Below are positions 14,306-24,300 of a stretch of 54,583 nucleotides of DNA, one piece after another. Position 1 is the stretch's first letter, and the number at the start of each line of letters is the position of its first letter. The notes under the pieces were generated by a model. It saw only the letters and a list, made by a program, of their open reading frames with translations. It ran no database searches and was not told the DNA's origin. The stretch is taken from assembly GCA_036001465.1 (NCBI GenBank), contig DASYUH010000008.1:1-54583 (forward strand). The letters run 5' to 3'. The stretch comes from Candidatus Polarisedimenticolia bacterium. Lineage in GTDB: Bacteria > Acidobacteriota > Polarisedimenticolia > Gp22-AA2. Position numbers and translations under genes: made by a program.

Positions 14306-16279
14306 CTACTTCACCTTCCAGCCGGGCGGCACCGGCTCCTCGGTCGTCAGGATGTAGGGCTGGCCCCCCGCGTCGGAGGCCGCGAGCAGCATGCCCTGCG
14401 AGACGACGCCCCGGAGCTTCGCCGGCTTGAGGTTCGCGACGACGACGATCGTCCGCCCCACCAGGGACTCGGGGCTGTAGCGGGCGGCGATGCCGGCCAC
14501 GATGGTGCGCGTCTCGCTGCCGATGTCGACCGTGAGCTTGAGCAGCTTGTCGGCCCCCTGGACCTTCTCGGCGGCGACGATCTTCGCCGTGCGCAGGTCG
14601 ACCTTCGCGAAGTCGTCGATGGCGATCTGGGCCGCGCCTGTCCCCGCCGCCTGCGGGCCGGGCGCCGCCGGCATCGCGGGAGCGGGTGCGGGGGGTTGCG
14701 GCGTCGTGCCTCCGGGCGTGTCCATGGGTGCCTCCTTCAGGTACGCGGCCTTGTCGATGCGCGGGAAAAGCGATTCGCCGCGGGCGATGGCGATCCCCGG
14801 CTTCAGCTCGCCCCAGGTGACGTGCTCCAGGCTGGCGGCCCCCGGGTCGGAGCCGAGGCCGAGGCGTTTCCACAGCTCGGACGCCGAATGCGGCATGACC
14901 GGCGCCACCAGGACGCCCACGATCCGGAGCCCCTCGGCGACCGTGTAGAGAACCGAGTCGAGCGCCCAGCGTCGTCCGGGGTCCTGGGACAGTTTCCACG
15001 GCTCGTTCTGCACGATGAAGCGGTTCAGCAGGCCGATGAAGCTCCAGACACGCGCCAGGCCGGTGCTGAAATCGAGCGCCTCGAACCCCTTCACCAGCCC
15101 GGCGACGGTGTCCTTCGCCGCCCCCTTGAGCGGCTCGTCTTCGCGGAAGCGCGGGTCGGACCGGGGGATCCGCCCGCCGCAGTAGTCCTCGATCATCTTG
15201 AGCGTCCGGCTGAGCAGGTTCCCCAGGTCGTTCGCCAAGTCGGTGTTGACCCGATCGATGAACGCTTCGTCGGAATAGTTCGCGTCCTGGCCGAACACCA
15301 TCTCGCGCATGAGAAAGTAGCGCACGGCATCGACGCCGAAGGCCTCGATGAGCGGGATCGGATCGACGGCGCCGCCGCGCGACTTGGAGATCTTCAGGGC
15401 GTCCCGCAGCCACCAGCCATGGGCGACGATCCGTCGGGGCAGGGGCTCGTCGGCCGACATCAGGAAGGCGGGCCAGTAGACCGCGTGGAAGCGCAGGATG
15501 TCCTTGCCCACGAGGTGCATGTCGGCCGGCCAGTATCGCGCGTACAGCTTACGGTCCGAGCCATAGCCGAGCGCGGTGATGTAATTGCTCAGCGCGTCGA
15601 ACCAGACGTAGAAGACGTGCTTCGGGTCGCCCGGAAGCGGGATCCCCCAGGTGAAGCTGCTGCGGCTGATCGACAGGTCGCGGAGCCCCGACTCGACGAA
15701 CGACACGACCTCGTTGCGCCGCGACTCGGGGAACACGAAGCCGGAGTTCGCCCGGTAGTGCTTCAGGAGCGGCTCCTGGTATTTCGACAGCCGGAAGAAA
15801 TACGACTCCTCCTCGGTCCAGTCGACCTTGTGCCCCTGATCGGGGCAGCGCCCGTCGACGATCTGGCTTTCCGGGAAGAAGGACTCGCACGACGTGCAGT
15901 ACCAGCCCTTGTAGGCGTCCTTATAAATGTCCCCCTTCGCCACGATCTTCTGGTACAGCTTCTCGACACCGCGGCGATGGCGCTCCTCGGTCGTTCGAAT
16001 GAAGTCATTGTGGCTGATCCCGAGCGTCCGCCAGAGGCCCCGGAATCGTTCGACCACGGAGTCGGCGAGCTCGATCGGCTTCAGCCCCTTCCCCCCGGCG
16101 GCGCGCTCGACGTGCTGACCATGCTCGTCGGTGCCGGTCAGGAAGAAAACGTCCTGCCCGACCATGCGGTGAAAGCGCGCGATCACGTCGGACACCACGG
16201 TCGTGTAGGCGTGGCCGATGTGGGGAACGTCGTTGACGTAATAGATCGGCGTGGTCAGGTAGAAGTACTTGCGGGCCAC
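14306..16279 (-). CDS. metG: Methionyl-tRNA synthetase
   Basis: A class I synthetase of 657 residues with H-I-G-H at 20-23 and K-I-S-K-S near 300 in place of K-M-S-K-S. The knuckle contains C-T-S-C and a second C-P-x-x-G-H half, so one of the four zinc ligands is probably a His. The last 110 residues form a tRNA-binding domain (V-D-L-R-T-A-K-I), joined by a Pro/Ala-rich linker near residues 520-545. The start is GTG 16279 with GGAGAGGGG upstream. It charges initiator and elongator tRNA-Met and is surely essential. Confidence 0.95.
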   Translation of the reverse strand: MARKYFYLTTPIYYVNDVPHIGHAYTTVVSDVIARFHRMVGQDVFFLTGTDEHGQHVERAAGGKGLKPIELADSVVERFRGLWRTLGISHNDFIRTTEERHRRGVEKLYQKIVAKGDIYKDAYKGWYCTSCESFFPESQIVDGRCPDQGHKVDWTEEESYFFRLSKYQEPLLKHYRANSGFVFPESRRNEVVSFVESGLRDLSISRSSFTWGIPLPGDPKHVFYVWFDALSNYITALGYGSDRKLYARYWPADMHLVGKDILRFHAVYWPAFLMSADEPLPRRIVAHGWWLRDALKISKSRGGAVDPIPLIEAFGVDAVRYFLMREMVFGQDANYSDEAFIDRVNTDLANDLGNLLSRTLKMIEDYCGGRIPRSDPRFREDEPLKGAAKDTVAGLVKGFEALDFSTGLARVWSFIGLLNRFIVQNEPWKLSQDPGRRWALDSVLYTVAEGLRIVGVLVAPVMPHSASELWKRLGLGSDPGAASLEHVTWGELKPGIAIARGESLFPRIDKAAYLKEAPMDTPGGTTPQPPAPAPAMPAAPGPQAAGTGAAQIAIDDFAKVDLRTAKIVAAEKVQGADKLLKLTVDIGSETRTIVAGIAARYSPESLVGRTIVVVANLKPAKLRGVVSQGMLLAASDAGGQPYILTTEEPVPPGWKVK

Positions 16280-16310
16280 GACAATACCCCTCTCCGGGAG
16301 GCGACGGCGA

Positions 16311-16619
16311 CTACGAGCGGTCGCCCGGCTCCAGGTAGATCTTGAACAGACGGTAGAACTCCGACTCGAAGCTCTTGTGATGGTGCCGCTCGAGGCTCGT
16401 CCCGAGCGTCGGCCCCAGCCGCAGGAGCTGGAGGTATTCGTTGTACATGGCGTCGACGTCCCCCTTGGCGGCGAAGGTCCGCATCGTCTTTTCCGCCTCC
16501 ATGGCGGGCAACCGCAGCGCCATGTCCCCGCCCGCCCGGGTCGCCAGGTCGAGCGCCCCCTCGGTCACGTCGAGAACGACCCGCATCATGCGCGCCGCCC
16601 GTGTCTTGTCGTAGATCAC
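16311..16619 (-). CDS. Hypothetical protein between larC and metG
   Basis: A 102-residue, mainly helical, charged protein. GTG 16619 overlaps the larC stop (GTGA) and has a perfect AGGAGG five bases upstream, which argues strongly that it is translated. No signal peptide or membrane segment is visible. A stretch H-H-H-K-S-F-E-S near residue 80 is His-rich, which may be chance or may bind metal, and it would suit a neighbour of the nickel-insertion gene. I do not recognise the family. Confidence 0.65.
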   Translation of the reverse strand: MIYDKTRAARMMRVVLDVTEGALDLATRAGGDMALRLPAMEAEKTMRTFAAKGDVDAMYNEYLQLLRLGPTLGTSLERHHHKSFESEFYRLFKIYLEPGDRS

Positions 16620-17878
16620 CGGTTCCTCCTGCGATGCTCTCCGCGGTCCCGGCCCAGGGGCTCGGGCGGCAGGGCCCAGGCGGCGAGCGTTGTGGGCGTC
16701 CCCCGCGGGGGCGTGTAGGCCGCCGCGGCCTGCCGCATGACCTCCTTGAGCGGCGCGCCCGCCTTCAGCGCCGCGCGGCGGCAGTCCTCGTATTCGGGCG
16801 TGACCTGCACCACCTCGCCATTGTAGACGGACACCTTCATCCGGATCGGCCCGTAGGGCGTCTTCGCCGTCACGGTGCGCCGCGCCAGCTCGATCCGCCC
16901 CATCGGCTGGTAGCGGAAGCCGATCGTCGTCGTCTCGCGAAAGATGACCGCGGAGACCTCTTCGAGCTGTTGCTCGGGACAGATGATTTTCACCATGGTG
17001 CCGGGGCGGCTCTTCTTCATCTGGATCGGCGTGTAGAAGACCTCCAGGGCCCCCGCGTCGAACAGGCGCTCCATGAGATGGCCGTACAGCTGGGGGTTCA
17101 TGTCGTCGATGGTCGTCTCCAGCACCAGGACGGTCTGGCGCAGCACCGCTTCCTTGAGCAGGTCGCCGTACAGCGCGCGCAGCAGGTTCGGGTGGTGATC
17201 GAACTGCTTCGAGCCGGCGCCGCAGCCCACCTTGATGATCCGCATGGGCGGCAGGGGGCCGAAGTCGGCCGAAAGCGACGCGGCCAATGCCGCGCCGGTC
17301 GGGGTCACCAGCTCCCCTTCGACGTGGGTGGCGTACATCGGGCGTCCCTTCAGGATCTCCACCACGGCGGGTGGAGGGACGGGAAACGTGCCGTGCTCCA
17401 TCGTCGTCATCCCGCGCCCGACGTGCAGGGGGGAGCAGACGACGCGAGGCCAGCCGAGCTTCTCCAGCCCGATCATCGTGCCGACGATGTCCACGATGGC
17501 GTCGGTCGCCCCGACCTCGTGGAGGTGGACCTTCTCCCTGGAGATCCGGTGCACGCGGGCCTCGGCGTCGACCAGCGTCGTGAAGGCCGCCATGGCGCGG
17601 CGGCGCACTTCGGGCGAGAGCCGGCTGCGCTCGACGATGCGGGCGATGTCGGCGAGGCGCCGCTCCGGCTGCCGTCCGGCCGCGACCTCGACGTCCACCT
17701 TCGTCCCCGACAGGCCGCTGCGCGTCACCCGGCGGGCCGACAGCGTGTACCCTCCGACTTTCAGCAGGCGGAGCCGGGATCGCAGCCAGGCCGGCTCGAC
17801 CCCCAGGTCCACGAGGGCCCCGAGGAACATGTCGCCGCTGATGCCCGAGAAGCAGTCGAGATACAGTCCGCGCATCAT
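16616..17878 (-). CDS. larC: LarC, nickel insertion protein for the pincer cofactor
   Basis: A full-length LarC (420 residues). The N-terminal Y-L-D-C-F-S-G-I-S-G-D-M-F-L-G-A motif and the central H-E-V-G-A-T-D-A-I-V-D motif are hallmarks of the family (former DUF111). LarC inserts nickel into pyridinium-3,5-bisthiocarboxylic acid mononucleotide to make the cofactor of lactate racemase and related epimerases. The gene is a single frame here, without the programmed frameshift known in Lactobacillus. ATG 17878 overlaps the sirtuin stop. No larA, larB or larE lies in the window. Confidence 0.92.
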   Translation of the reverse strand: MMRGLYLDCFSGISGDMFLGALVDLGVEPAWLRSRLRLLKVGGYTLSARRVTRSGLSGTKVDVEVAAGRQPERRLADIARIVERSRLSPEVRRRAMAAFTTLVDAEARVHRISREKVHLHEVGATDAIVDIVGTMIGLEKLGWPRVVCSPLHVGRGMTTMEHGTFPVPPPAVVEILKGRPMYATHVEGELVTPTGAALAASLSADFGPLPPMRIIKVGCGAGSKQFDHHPNLLRALYGDLLKEAVLRQTVLVLETTIDDMNPQLYGHLMERLFDAGALEVFYTPIQMKKSRPGTMVKIICPEQQLEEVSAVIFRETTTIGFRYQPMGRIELARRTVTAKTPYGPIRMKVSVYNGEVVQVTPEYEDCRRAALKAGAPLKEVMRQAAAAYTPPRGTPTTLAAWALPPEPLGRDRGEHRRRNR

Positions 17879-18603
17879 CAGGCTCCAAGCAGATCCGGCA
17901 GGGCTTCGGCCGCCGGCGCCCTGATCACCTCGTCGGCCAGCGAGGACAGGGGCGTCGGCTCGATGTTGATCTCCACCAGGTAGGCGCCGCTCCCCCCGGC
18001 GATCTCCGGAAGTGACGCGGCAGGATACACTACCGACGAGGTCCCGACGGAGAGGAAAAGCTCGGCCTGCCCCGCCGCCAGGGCCGCGTCGCGCACGGCG
18101 TCTTCGGGCAGGCGCTCCCCGAACCAGACGACGTCCGGGCGCAGGAGCGCGCCGCAGGCACAGCGGGGCGGGATCTCGGGAAGCGGCACCCGGCGGTCCT
18201 CGCCCGCCGTCCCCTCGCGCGTGCAGCGGACCCGGAAGATGTCGCCGTGCAGCCGGATGACCTCGGCGCTCCCCGCCGCCTGGTGCAGGCCGTCCACGTT
18301 CTGCGTGATCAGCCTGAAATCGGGATGCCCCGCGCCATAGCGCGCCAGGGCGAGGTGCCCGGCGTTCGGCGCGCAGGCGCTGATCTGCCGCCGCCGCGCG
18401 TCGTACCAGGCCCAGGCTCTGGCCGGATCGCGCGCGAAGCCTTGAGGGGTCGCGAGGGCCATGAGAGAGTCGTTCTCCCAGAAGCCGTCCTGGCTTCGGA
18501 AGGTCGGGATGCCCGACTCGGCCGAGATCCCGGCGCCGGTGAAGGCGACCACGCGCCGTCCGCGGGCCACCAGATCCCGCAGACGCTTTGATATGGCGAC
18601 CAT
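17878..18603 (-). CDS. Sirtuin NAD-dependent protein deacylase (CobB-like)
   Basis: A class III sirtuin of 241 residues with [22 protein letters not shown] and L-H-G-D motifs. A Y-x-x-R pair (W-Y-D-A-R near residues 66-70) is the signature of enzymes that remove succinyl and malonyl groups. The zinc site is incomplete: the second Cys of the first pair is replaced (C-T-R-E) while C-A-C remains in the second half. It sits four bases after the molybdenum hydroxylase large subunit and overlaps larC. Confidence 0.88.
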   Translation of the reverse strand: MVAISKRLRDLVARGRRVVAFTGAGISAESGIPTFRSQDGFWENDSLMALATPQGFARDPARAWAWYDARRRQISACAPNAGHLALARYGAGHPDFRLITQNVDGLHQAAGSAEVIRLHGDIFRVRCTREGTAGEDRRVPLPEIPPRCACGALLRPDVVWFGERLPEDAVRDAALAAGQAELFLSVGTSSVVYPAASLPEIAGGSGAYLVEINIEPTPLSSLADEVIRAPAAEALPDLLGA

Positions 18604-18607
18604 GGGT

Positions 18608-20785
18608 CTACCCCGAGCCCAGATCGCCGGCGCGCAGAGGCAGACGGCGGACGCGCTTGCCGGTGGCGGCGAAGATGGCGTTGAAGACGGCGGGGGCGAC
18701 GACCGGGACGCCCGGCTCGCCGACGCCGGTGGGGGGCGCGCCGCTGGTCACCACATGGGTCTCGACCTGGGGCATCTCGTCGATGCGCAGCATCTCGTAG
18801 TCGTCGAAATTCCCCTGGGTCACGTGCCCCTTCTCGATGGTGATGCCCGACTTCAGGGAGGCGGTCAGGCCGAAGACGACGCCCCCCTCCATCTGCGCCG
18901 CGATGATGCCGGGGTTGATCGGCCGCCCGCAGTCGACGGCCGAGACCACGCGGTGGACCCGCACGTTCCCCGGGCCGTCGACAGAGACCTCGGCGACCTG
19001 GGCGCAGTAGCTCTGGTACGAGAAGTGCGCCGCGATGCCGCGGGCGCGGCCCTTGGGAAGCGGCGTCCCCCATCCTGACTTCTGGGCGGCCAGCTCGATG
19101 CAGGCCCTGAGGCGCCCCGTCTCCAGGACCAGGTGCCCGCCGGCGGAGCGGACCTTGCGGCCGCCGGAGAGAAGGTCGAGGCGCAGCCGGCAGGGGTCCC
19201 TGGACGCGGCGGCGGCCAGCTCGTCCAGGAAGCACTCGACCGCGAAGGCGTTGAACGAGTTCTCGACCGATCGCCACCAGCCGCGCGGCACCATCGATTT
19301 CGCGGCGGCATACTCGACCCGCACGTTGGGGATGGCGTACGGCAGGTCGTCGGCGCCTCCGGTCTCCTGCTCCTCGGGGTTCTTCGCATCCGGCTCGTAA
19401 TACGTCTGGATGGCGGTCGAGACGATCCGGTGACGCCACGACACCGGGACGCCCGCGGCATCCAGGCCGCCGGCGAGGCTGTGAAGGCTGGCGGGGCGGT
19501 AGAAGTCGTGCTGCAAATCCTCCGTCCGCGTCCAGGTCGTCTTGACCGGAGCCCCCACGGCCTTGGAGATCTCGACCGCCTCGACGACGTAGTCGGGGTT
19601 GATCCGCCGGCCGAAGCCGCCGCCGAGCTGGGTGATGCGCAGCGTGATGGCCGACTGGGGAAGCCCGGTGGCGCGGGCCACGTCCTCGAGCGCCCAGCTC
19701 GGCGTCTGGACCGGGGCCCAGATCTCGCATCGATCCTTCTGGACGAAGGCCGTGGCGTTCTGCGGCTCCATCGTGGCGTGCGCCTGGAACGGGAGCTCGT
19801 AGACCGCTTCGATTTTCCTGGCCGCCTTCGCGAGCGCCGCGGCGGCGTCACCGTCGCTTCGCACCGCCCGCCCCGGCTTGCGCGCCAGGTCGGCGAGCTG
19901 TCGCCCCAGCGACTCCGTGCTCTCGGTGACGCCGGGCCCTTCGTCCCATTCGACCGTGAGCGCCTCGCGCCCCTTGAAGGCGTGCCAGGTGGAATCGGCC
20001 ACCACCGCGACGCCGTTCGATATCGGGACCACCGCCTTGACCCCGGGTGAGGCCCTGGCCTTGGTTTCGTCGAAGCGGACCATTTTGCCGCCGAACACGG
20101 GGCAGCGGGACACGACGGCGTGGAGCATCCCCGGGACCCTGACGTCCATCCCGTAGATCGCGCTGCCGTCGACCTTCGACGGCGTGTCGCTGCGCGGCAG
20201 GGGCTTGCCGATGATCCGGAAGTCCCGCGGGTCCTTGAGCAGCGCGTCCTGCGGCACCGGCAGCGCCGCGGCCCTGGCGACGAGGTCGCCGAAGGGGATC
20301 CCACGGCCGCTCGGCGAGTGGATGACCCGCCCCTTCTCCGCGCGGCAGGTGTCGGCGGATACCCTCCACGCTTTCGCCGCGGCGGCGATGAGCATGGCGC
20401 GCGCCGCCGCCCCCGCCTTGCGCATCGGCTCGTACTTGGTGCGCACGCTCGCGCTGCCGCCGGTGTCCAGATCGCCGAATTTCGGATCGGCCCAGGCCTG
20501 CTCGACGCGCACGCGGCTCCAGTCGGCGTCCATCTCCTCCGCCACGATCATCGGCAGGGCCGTCCGGACGCCCTGGCCCATTTCCGACTTGCTCGCCCAG
20601 ATCGTCACGTCTCCCGTCGCGTCGATCTGGAGGAACGCGTTCGGCGCCAGCGATCCCGCCGCCGCGCCGGCCGCCTCGGCCCCTTCGAGATCGCCGCCAA
20701 GGCGCACCCCCAGGACGAGGCCGGCCCCCGCGGTGGGGACGATGATGAGAAAATCGCGGCGGCTGACCCTCGTGAGGGCGCTCAT
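18608..20785 (-). CDS. Molybdenum hydroxylase large subunit (IorB-like)
   Basis: A 725-residue xanthine-oxidase-family catalytic subunit of the isoquinoline 1-oxidoreductase beta type. The N-terminus carries a twin-arginine signal (S-R-R-D-F-L, Arg9 and Arg10), so the folded enzyme is exported by Tat. The molybdopterin-binding part shows G-G-G-F-G-R-R and [10 protein letters not shown] motifs, followed by S-K-S-E-M-G-Q-G-V-type contacts near residue 55. These enzymes hydroxylate N-heterocycles or oxidise aldehydes. ATG 20785 overlaps the small subunit stop (ATGA). Two-subunit form: no separate FAD subunit is present, as in IorAB. Confidence 0.88.
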   Translation of the reverse strand: MSALTRVSRRDFLIIVPTAGAGLVLGVRLGGDLEGAEAAGAAAGSLAPNAFLQIDATGDVTIWASKSEMGQGVRTALPMIVAEEMDADWSRVRVEQAWADPKFGDLDTGGSASVRTKYEPMRKAGAAARAMLIAAAAKAWRVSADTCRAEKGRVIHSPSGRGIPFGDLVARAAALPVPQDALLKDPRDFRIIGKPLPRSDTPSKVDGSAIYGMDVRVPGMLHAVVSRCPVFGGKMVRFDETKARASPGVKAVVPISNGVAVVADSTWHAFKGREALTVEWDEGPGVTESTESLGRQLADLARKPGRAVRSDGDAAAALAKAARKIEAVYELPFQAHATMEPQNATAFVQKDRCEIWAPVQTPSWALEDVARATGLPQSAITLRITQLGGGFGRRINPDYVVEAVEISKAVGAPVKTTWTRTEDLQHDFYRPASLHSLAGGLDAAGVPVSWRHRIVSTAIQTYYEPDAKNPEEQETGGADDLPYAIPNVRVEYAAAKSMVPRGWWRSVENSFNAFAVECFLDELAAAASRDPCRLRLDLLSGGRKVRSAGGHLVLETGRLRACIELAAQKSGWGTPLPKGRARGIAAHFSYQSYCAQVAEVSVDGPGNVRVHRVVSAVDCGRPINPGIIAAQMEGGVVFGLTASLKSGITIEKGHVTQGNFDDYEMLRIDEMPQVETHVVTSGAPPTGVGEPGVPVVAPAVFNAIFAATGKRVRRLPLRAGDLGSG

Positions 20786-21246
20786 CGTGTCCGTCCCCGG
20801 GCGGCGCGGTGCACCGCCATGCGGATTCGCTGGTACGTGCCGCAGCGGCAGATGTGGGTGCCCAGCACCGCGTCGATGTCCTCGTCGGTGGGCTTCGGCT
20901 TCTCCGCGAGGAGCGCCGCGGCCGTCATGATCATGCCGGATTGACAGTAGCCGCACTGGGGCACGTCCTCCGCCACCCAGGCCTGCTGCAGCGGATGGCT
21001 GCGGTTCGACGACAGTCCCTCGATGGTGGTGATCTTCTTTCCGCCGGCCTCCGAGATCGGCGTCACGCACGATCGGATGGCCCGGCCGTCCAGGTGAATG
21101 GTGCACGCCCCGCACAGCGATGCCCCGCAGCCGAACTTCGTCCCCGTGAGGCCCAGGCTGTCGCGCAGGACCCAGAGGATCGGCGTCTCCGGCTCCGCCT
21201 CCAGGGTGCTCTTCTTGCCGTTGATCGTGATGTTGAACGAAGCCAC
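20782..21246 (-). CDS. Molybdenum hydroxylase 2Fe-2S subunit (IorA-like)
   Basis: This 154-residue protein carries two 2Fe-2S clusters: C-G-A-S-L-C-G-A-C with a fourth Cys (Cys40, 45, 48, 60), and C-G-Y-C with C-R-C (Cys98, 101, 133, 135). It transfers electrons from the molybdopterin subunit to an acceptor. GTG 21246 is chosen because GGAGG lies seven bases upstream and the plant-ferredoxin-like strand begins at once; a longer frame would extend to 21309. It is the first gene of the minus-strand operon that runs to 13139. Confidence 0.9.
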   Translation of the reverse strand: MASFNITINGKKSTLEAEPETPILWVLRDSLGLTGTKFGCGASLCGACTIHLDGRAIRSCVTPISEAGGKKITTIEGLSSNRSHPLQQAWVAEDVPQCGYCQSGMIMTAAALLAEKPKPTDEDIDAVLGTHICRCGTYQRIRMAVHRAARGRTR

Positions 21247-21335
21247 GGAACCCTCCTGCCCGCGTTGCGCCGTGTGAACCAGGTTCCCCGCGCCGTCCGA
21301 CTGTGGCAAGGATGGGCTATCGTGTCAAGTGACGC

Positions 21336-21358
21336 GACCGCCGGGCGATCCCGCGGTC
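21336..21358 (-). terminator. Hairpin downstream of the giant VCBS/TSP3 gene
   Basis: GACCGC at 21336-21341 and GCGGTC at 21353-21358 can pair around an eleven-base loop just after the stop at 21365. No T tract follows, so it may only weakly end or pause transcription before the molybdenum hydroxylase genes. Confidence 0.3.
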
Positions 21359-21364
21359 GGGAGG

Positions 21365-24300
21365 TCAGCGCTTCCTATGATCGCCGCCCGATGTAACGAA
21401 GTTACCCTCTTCGCCCGGGCAACCCTCTTCACACGATGAGGGCTCGGAGGGCATCGGCACCACCTCCGTTCCGAATCCGGTCGGTCCGTGGCCGTCCCGG
21501 TACTGAACGAGGTAGAAGAGCGCCCGACCGGCCGACGGAGTCGCGCCCGAATCCTCGAACGAAGTTAGGAGAGTTCGCCGCGCAGGGACGCGCACAGCTC
21601 CCAGGGAGATTCGGTTGCTCTCCGCCCGCAGGGAGGACACGTCTCCCGCGATGAGGTCGTACGAGGCCGCCCCAGTGACGGCATTCCAGTAGATCCGGGC
21701 CGTGCCCGCGGATGCTCCGGGCTCCAGCCGGAGGTGCAGCGGCTCCGGCCCATCCCCCTCATCGTGGGGCACCCGCACCACGGAGAGCGCCGTGGTGGAG
21801 TTCCCCGATGCGTCGGTCGCCGAGTAGAGCAGCTCGTATGTCCGTCCCGCACCGTCCCCCGAACGCTCGGCGCGCAGCAGAAGCTCCGCATCGGGCAAGC
21901 CGGCGTCCATTCCGGCGACGTCCCCCGTCGTCCGACCGTCTCCGTCGCCGGGGGCGTCATCCGGCTCGGAGCCGGCCACTGAGACGAGTCGCACGCTCAC
22001 CGCCCCGTCGCATCGGTCGCCGGCCTGCCACCCCACGCGCACAGGGACGAGACGGTGATTCGGCGGCCACAGGACCGACGGGTCCGTGGCCAGCGTGAGC
22101 GAAGGGGGAATGGTGTCCTGCACGACGATCTCCGTCTGGACCATCCCCGTCGCGCCCGCGTGGTCCGTGACCCGGACCCCGATCGCATGCCTGCCCAGCG
22201 GCAACGTGGTCTGGAGGACCTGGCCCGTGCCGATAGCCTGCTCGTCCGCCTGGCCAGGGTTTCGCAGCCACTGGAACAGCACGATGTCGTCGTTCGTGCC
22301 GGGAGTCGAGTCCGCGTCGGTCGAGGCCGAACCGTCGAGAGTGATCGCCCCGCCCGCCGGGCCGGTGCACTCGATGGTCGTGGGCGCAGCGATGGCCGCG
22401 AGGGGCGGGGCGTTCGGTCGCACGAACACCAGGCGCGACTCTCCCTGCGACTCGAAGGTTGTCTCGACCTTCACGGGGACCGTGTTGCCGTCGGTCAGCG
22501 TGAGCACCAGGTGGTAATGGCCGCCCGCGTGAAGGCTCGAAATGTCGATCTGCGACGGCAGTCCGGAGTCCAGGATCACGCCGAGGACGCTCGTCTCCTC
22601 CTGGGTCGTCATCCGGAGCGAGGAGTCGTCGAAGCTTTCGATGATCAGGTCGATGTCCGCCGCGCTGCCACTGGTGGCACGCGCGCAGATCGCCGCAGGC
22701 AAGGGCCGATCAGTGAGGGGCATGACTGGGTCGAACACCGCGCCCGGGTCGCCGCATGGGCCGGGCGCCAGGAGATAGTCTGGGACCCGATCCCCGCAGC
22801 CGAGAATCGAATCGAGATCGAACAGGTACGGCGCTCCCGTCGCGCCGAAGGTGAATCCGATGCCTTGTCCCGAGACCCCCGACGGAAGGAGTCCGTGGCT
22901 GCAATCCGGAATGGCCAGGACGTCCGGGAGGACCACCGTGTGCGGAGCGAACGCCAGGATGTCCAGCGATCCTCGGAGCGTCTCGTTCTGTGGATCGGTC
23001 GCGGTCAGGGAGACTTTCAGGGCGTCTCCCGCGTGCTCGATGCCGAAGAGGACGAGTGTCGGCTGGCACGCGTCTCCGGACCCGTCTCGATCGGCATCGG
23101 CCTGATCGGAGTTGGCGGCCGCTGCGCAGTTGTCGCAGGCGTTTCCCAGGCCGTCGCCGTCCGTGTCGAGCTGGTCGGGGTTCGGCACCGGGCAGTTGTC
23201 GACCTCGCCGCACGCGCCGTCGCCGTCCTTGTCGTCGAACGGGTCGTGCGGGCAGGGGTCGCACGCATCGCCGAGGGAATCAGAGTCGGCGTTCTCCTGG
23301 CCTGCGTTGGGCACCAGAGGACAATTGTCGGATGGGCAGGAATTGTTGATGTACCTCGGGTCGTGCAGGCCGTCCCCATCCCTGTCGGTGCACGGGTCAC
23401 AGGCATCCCCGAGGCCGTCCAGGTCTCCGTCCATCTGGTCCGGGTTGTAGTGCTGCGGGCAATTGTCGGCAGGGCAGGTGTTCGCGGGAACCGAGGGATC
23501 ACCACGTCCGTCCCCGTCGCTGTCCGAGCAGGAATCGCAGGCGTCACCGATCTGGTCATGGTCGCCGTCGGCCTGGTCGGGGTTCGGCACCGTCGGGCAG
23601 TTGTCGCGTGCGCAGGTCATCCCGATAAAGCCTGGATTGCCGAATCCGTCACCGTCGGTATCGGTGCAGGAGTCGCAGGCATCCCCAACACCGTCACGGT
23701 CGTTGTCGTCCTGGGACGTGTTCCTGACGTTCGGGCAGTTGTCGAGGTTGCAGGTTCGTCCGGTGGACGGATTTCCGAACCCGTCCCCGTCCGGGTCGGT
23801 GCAAGGGTCGCAGGCGTCCCCGATGGTGTCGTGGTCGGTGTCCTCCTGCTGAGGGTTGGTCACGGCCGGGCAGTTGTCGAGCATGCATGTCCGGCCCGCG
23901 CCCGGGCTGCCGAACCCATCGGCGTCCTGGTCGTTGCAGGGGTCGCAGGGGTCCCCCGTGCCGTCCTGATCGGCATCCTCCTGCTGGGGATTCGCAACCT
24001 CCGGACAATTGTCCGGCGCGCAGGTCAGGCCGGGGCCGGGGCTTCCGAGACCGTCGCCGTCCGGGTCGTTGCAGGAATCGCAGGAATCTCCCGTGCCGTC
24101 GTGGTCCGAATCCTCCTGTCCGGAATTCGTGATGGCGGGGCAGTTGTCGCAGGCATCGCCTGTTCCGTCACCGTCCGTATCGGCCTGCGATGGATCCGCC
24201 GCCGTAGGGCAGTCGTCCGCTGGACATGTATTGGCCGGGAAATCCGCATCGCCGAATCCATCTCCGTCCTGATCGGTGCAGGGGTCCATCCCGTCCGGCA

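Noticed and set aside
14384-14424. Possible rho-independent terminator inside metG
   Set aside because: GC-rich inverted repeats occur everywhere in this composition and no T tract follows.
13298-16345. Plus-strand frame of 1015 codons opposite tatD and metG
   Set aside because: Opposite strand of two certain housekeeping genes; composition of a shadow frame.
16311-17888. Long minus-strand frame of 525 codons including the 102-residue gene
   Set aside because: The upstream part is a shadow of larC; only the part after GTG 16619, with its own AGGAGG and overlap with the larC stop, is supported.
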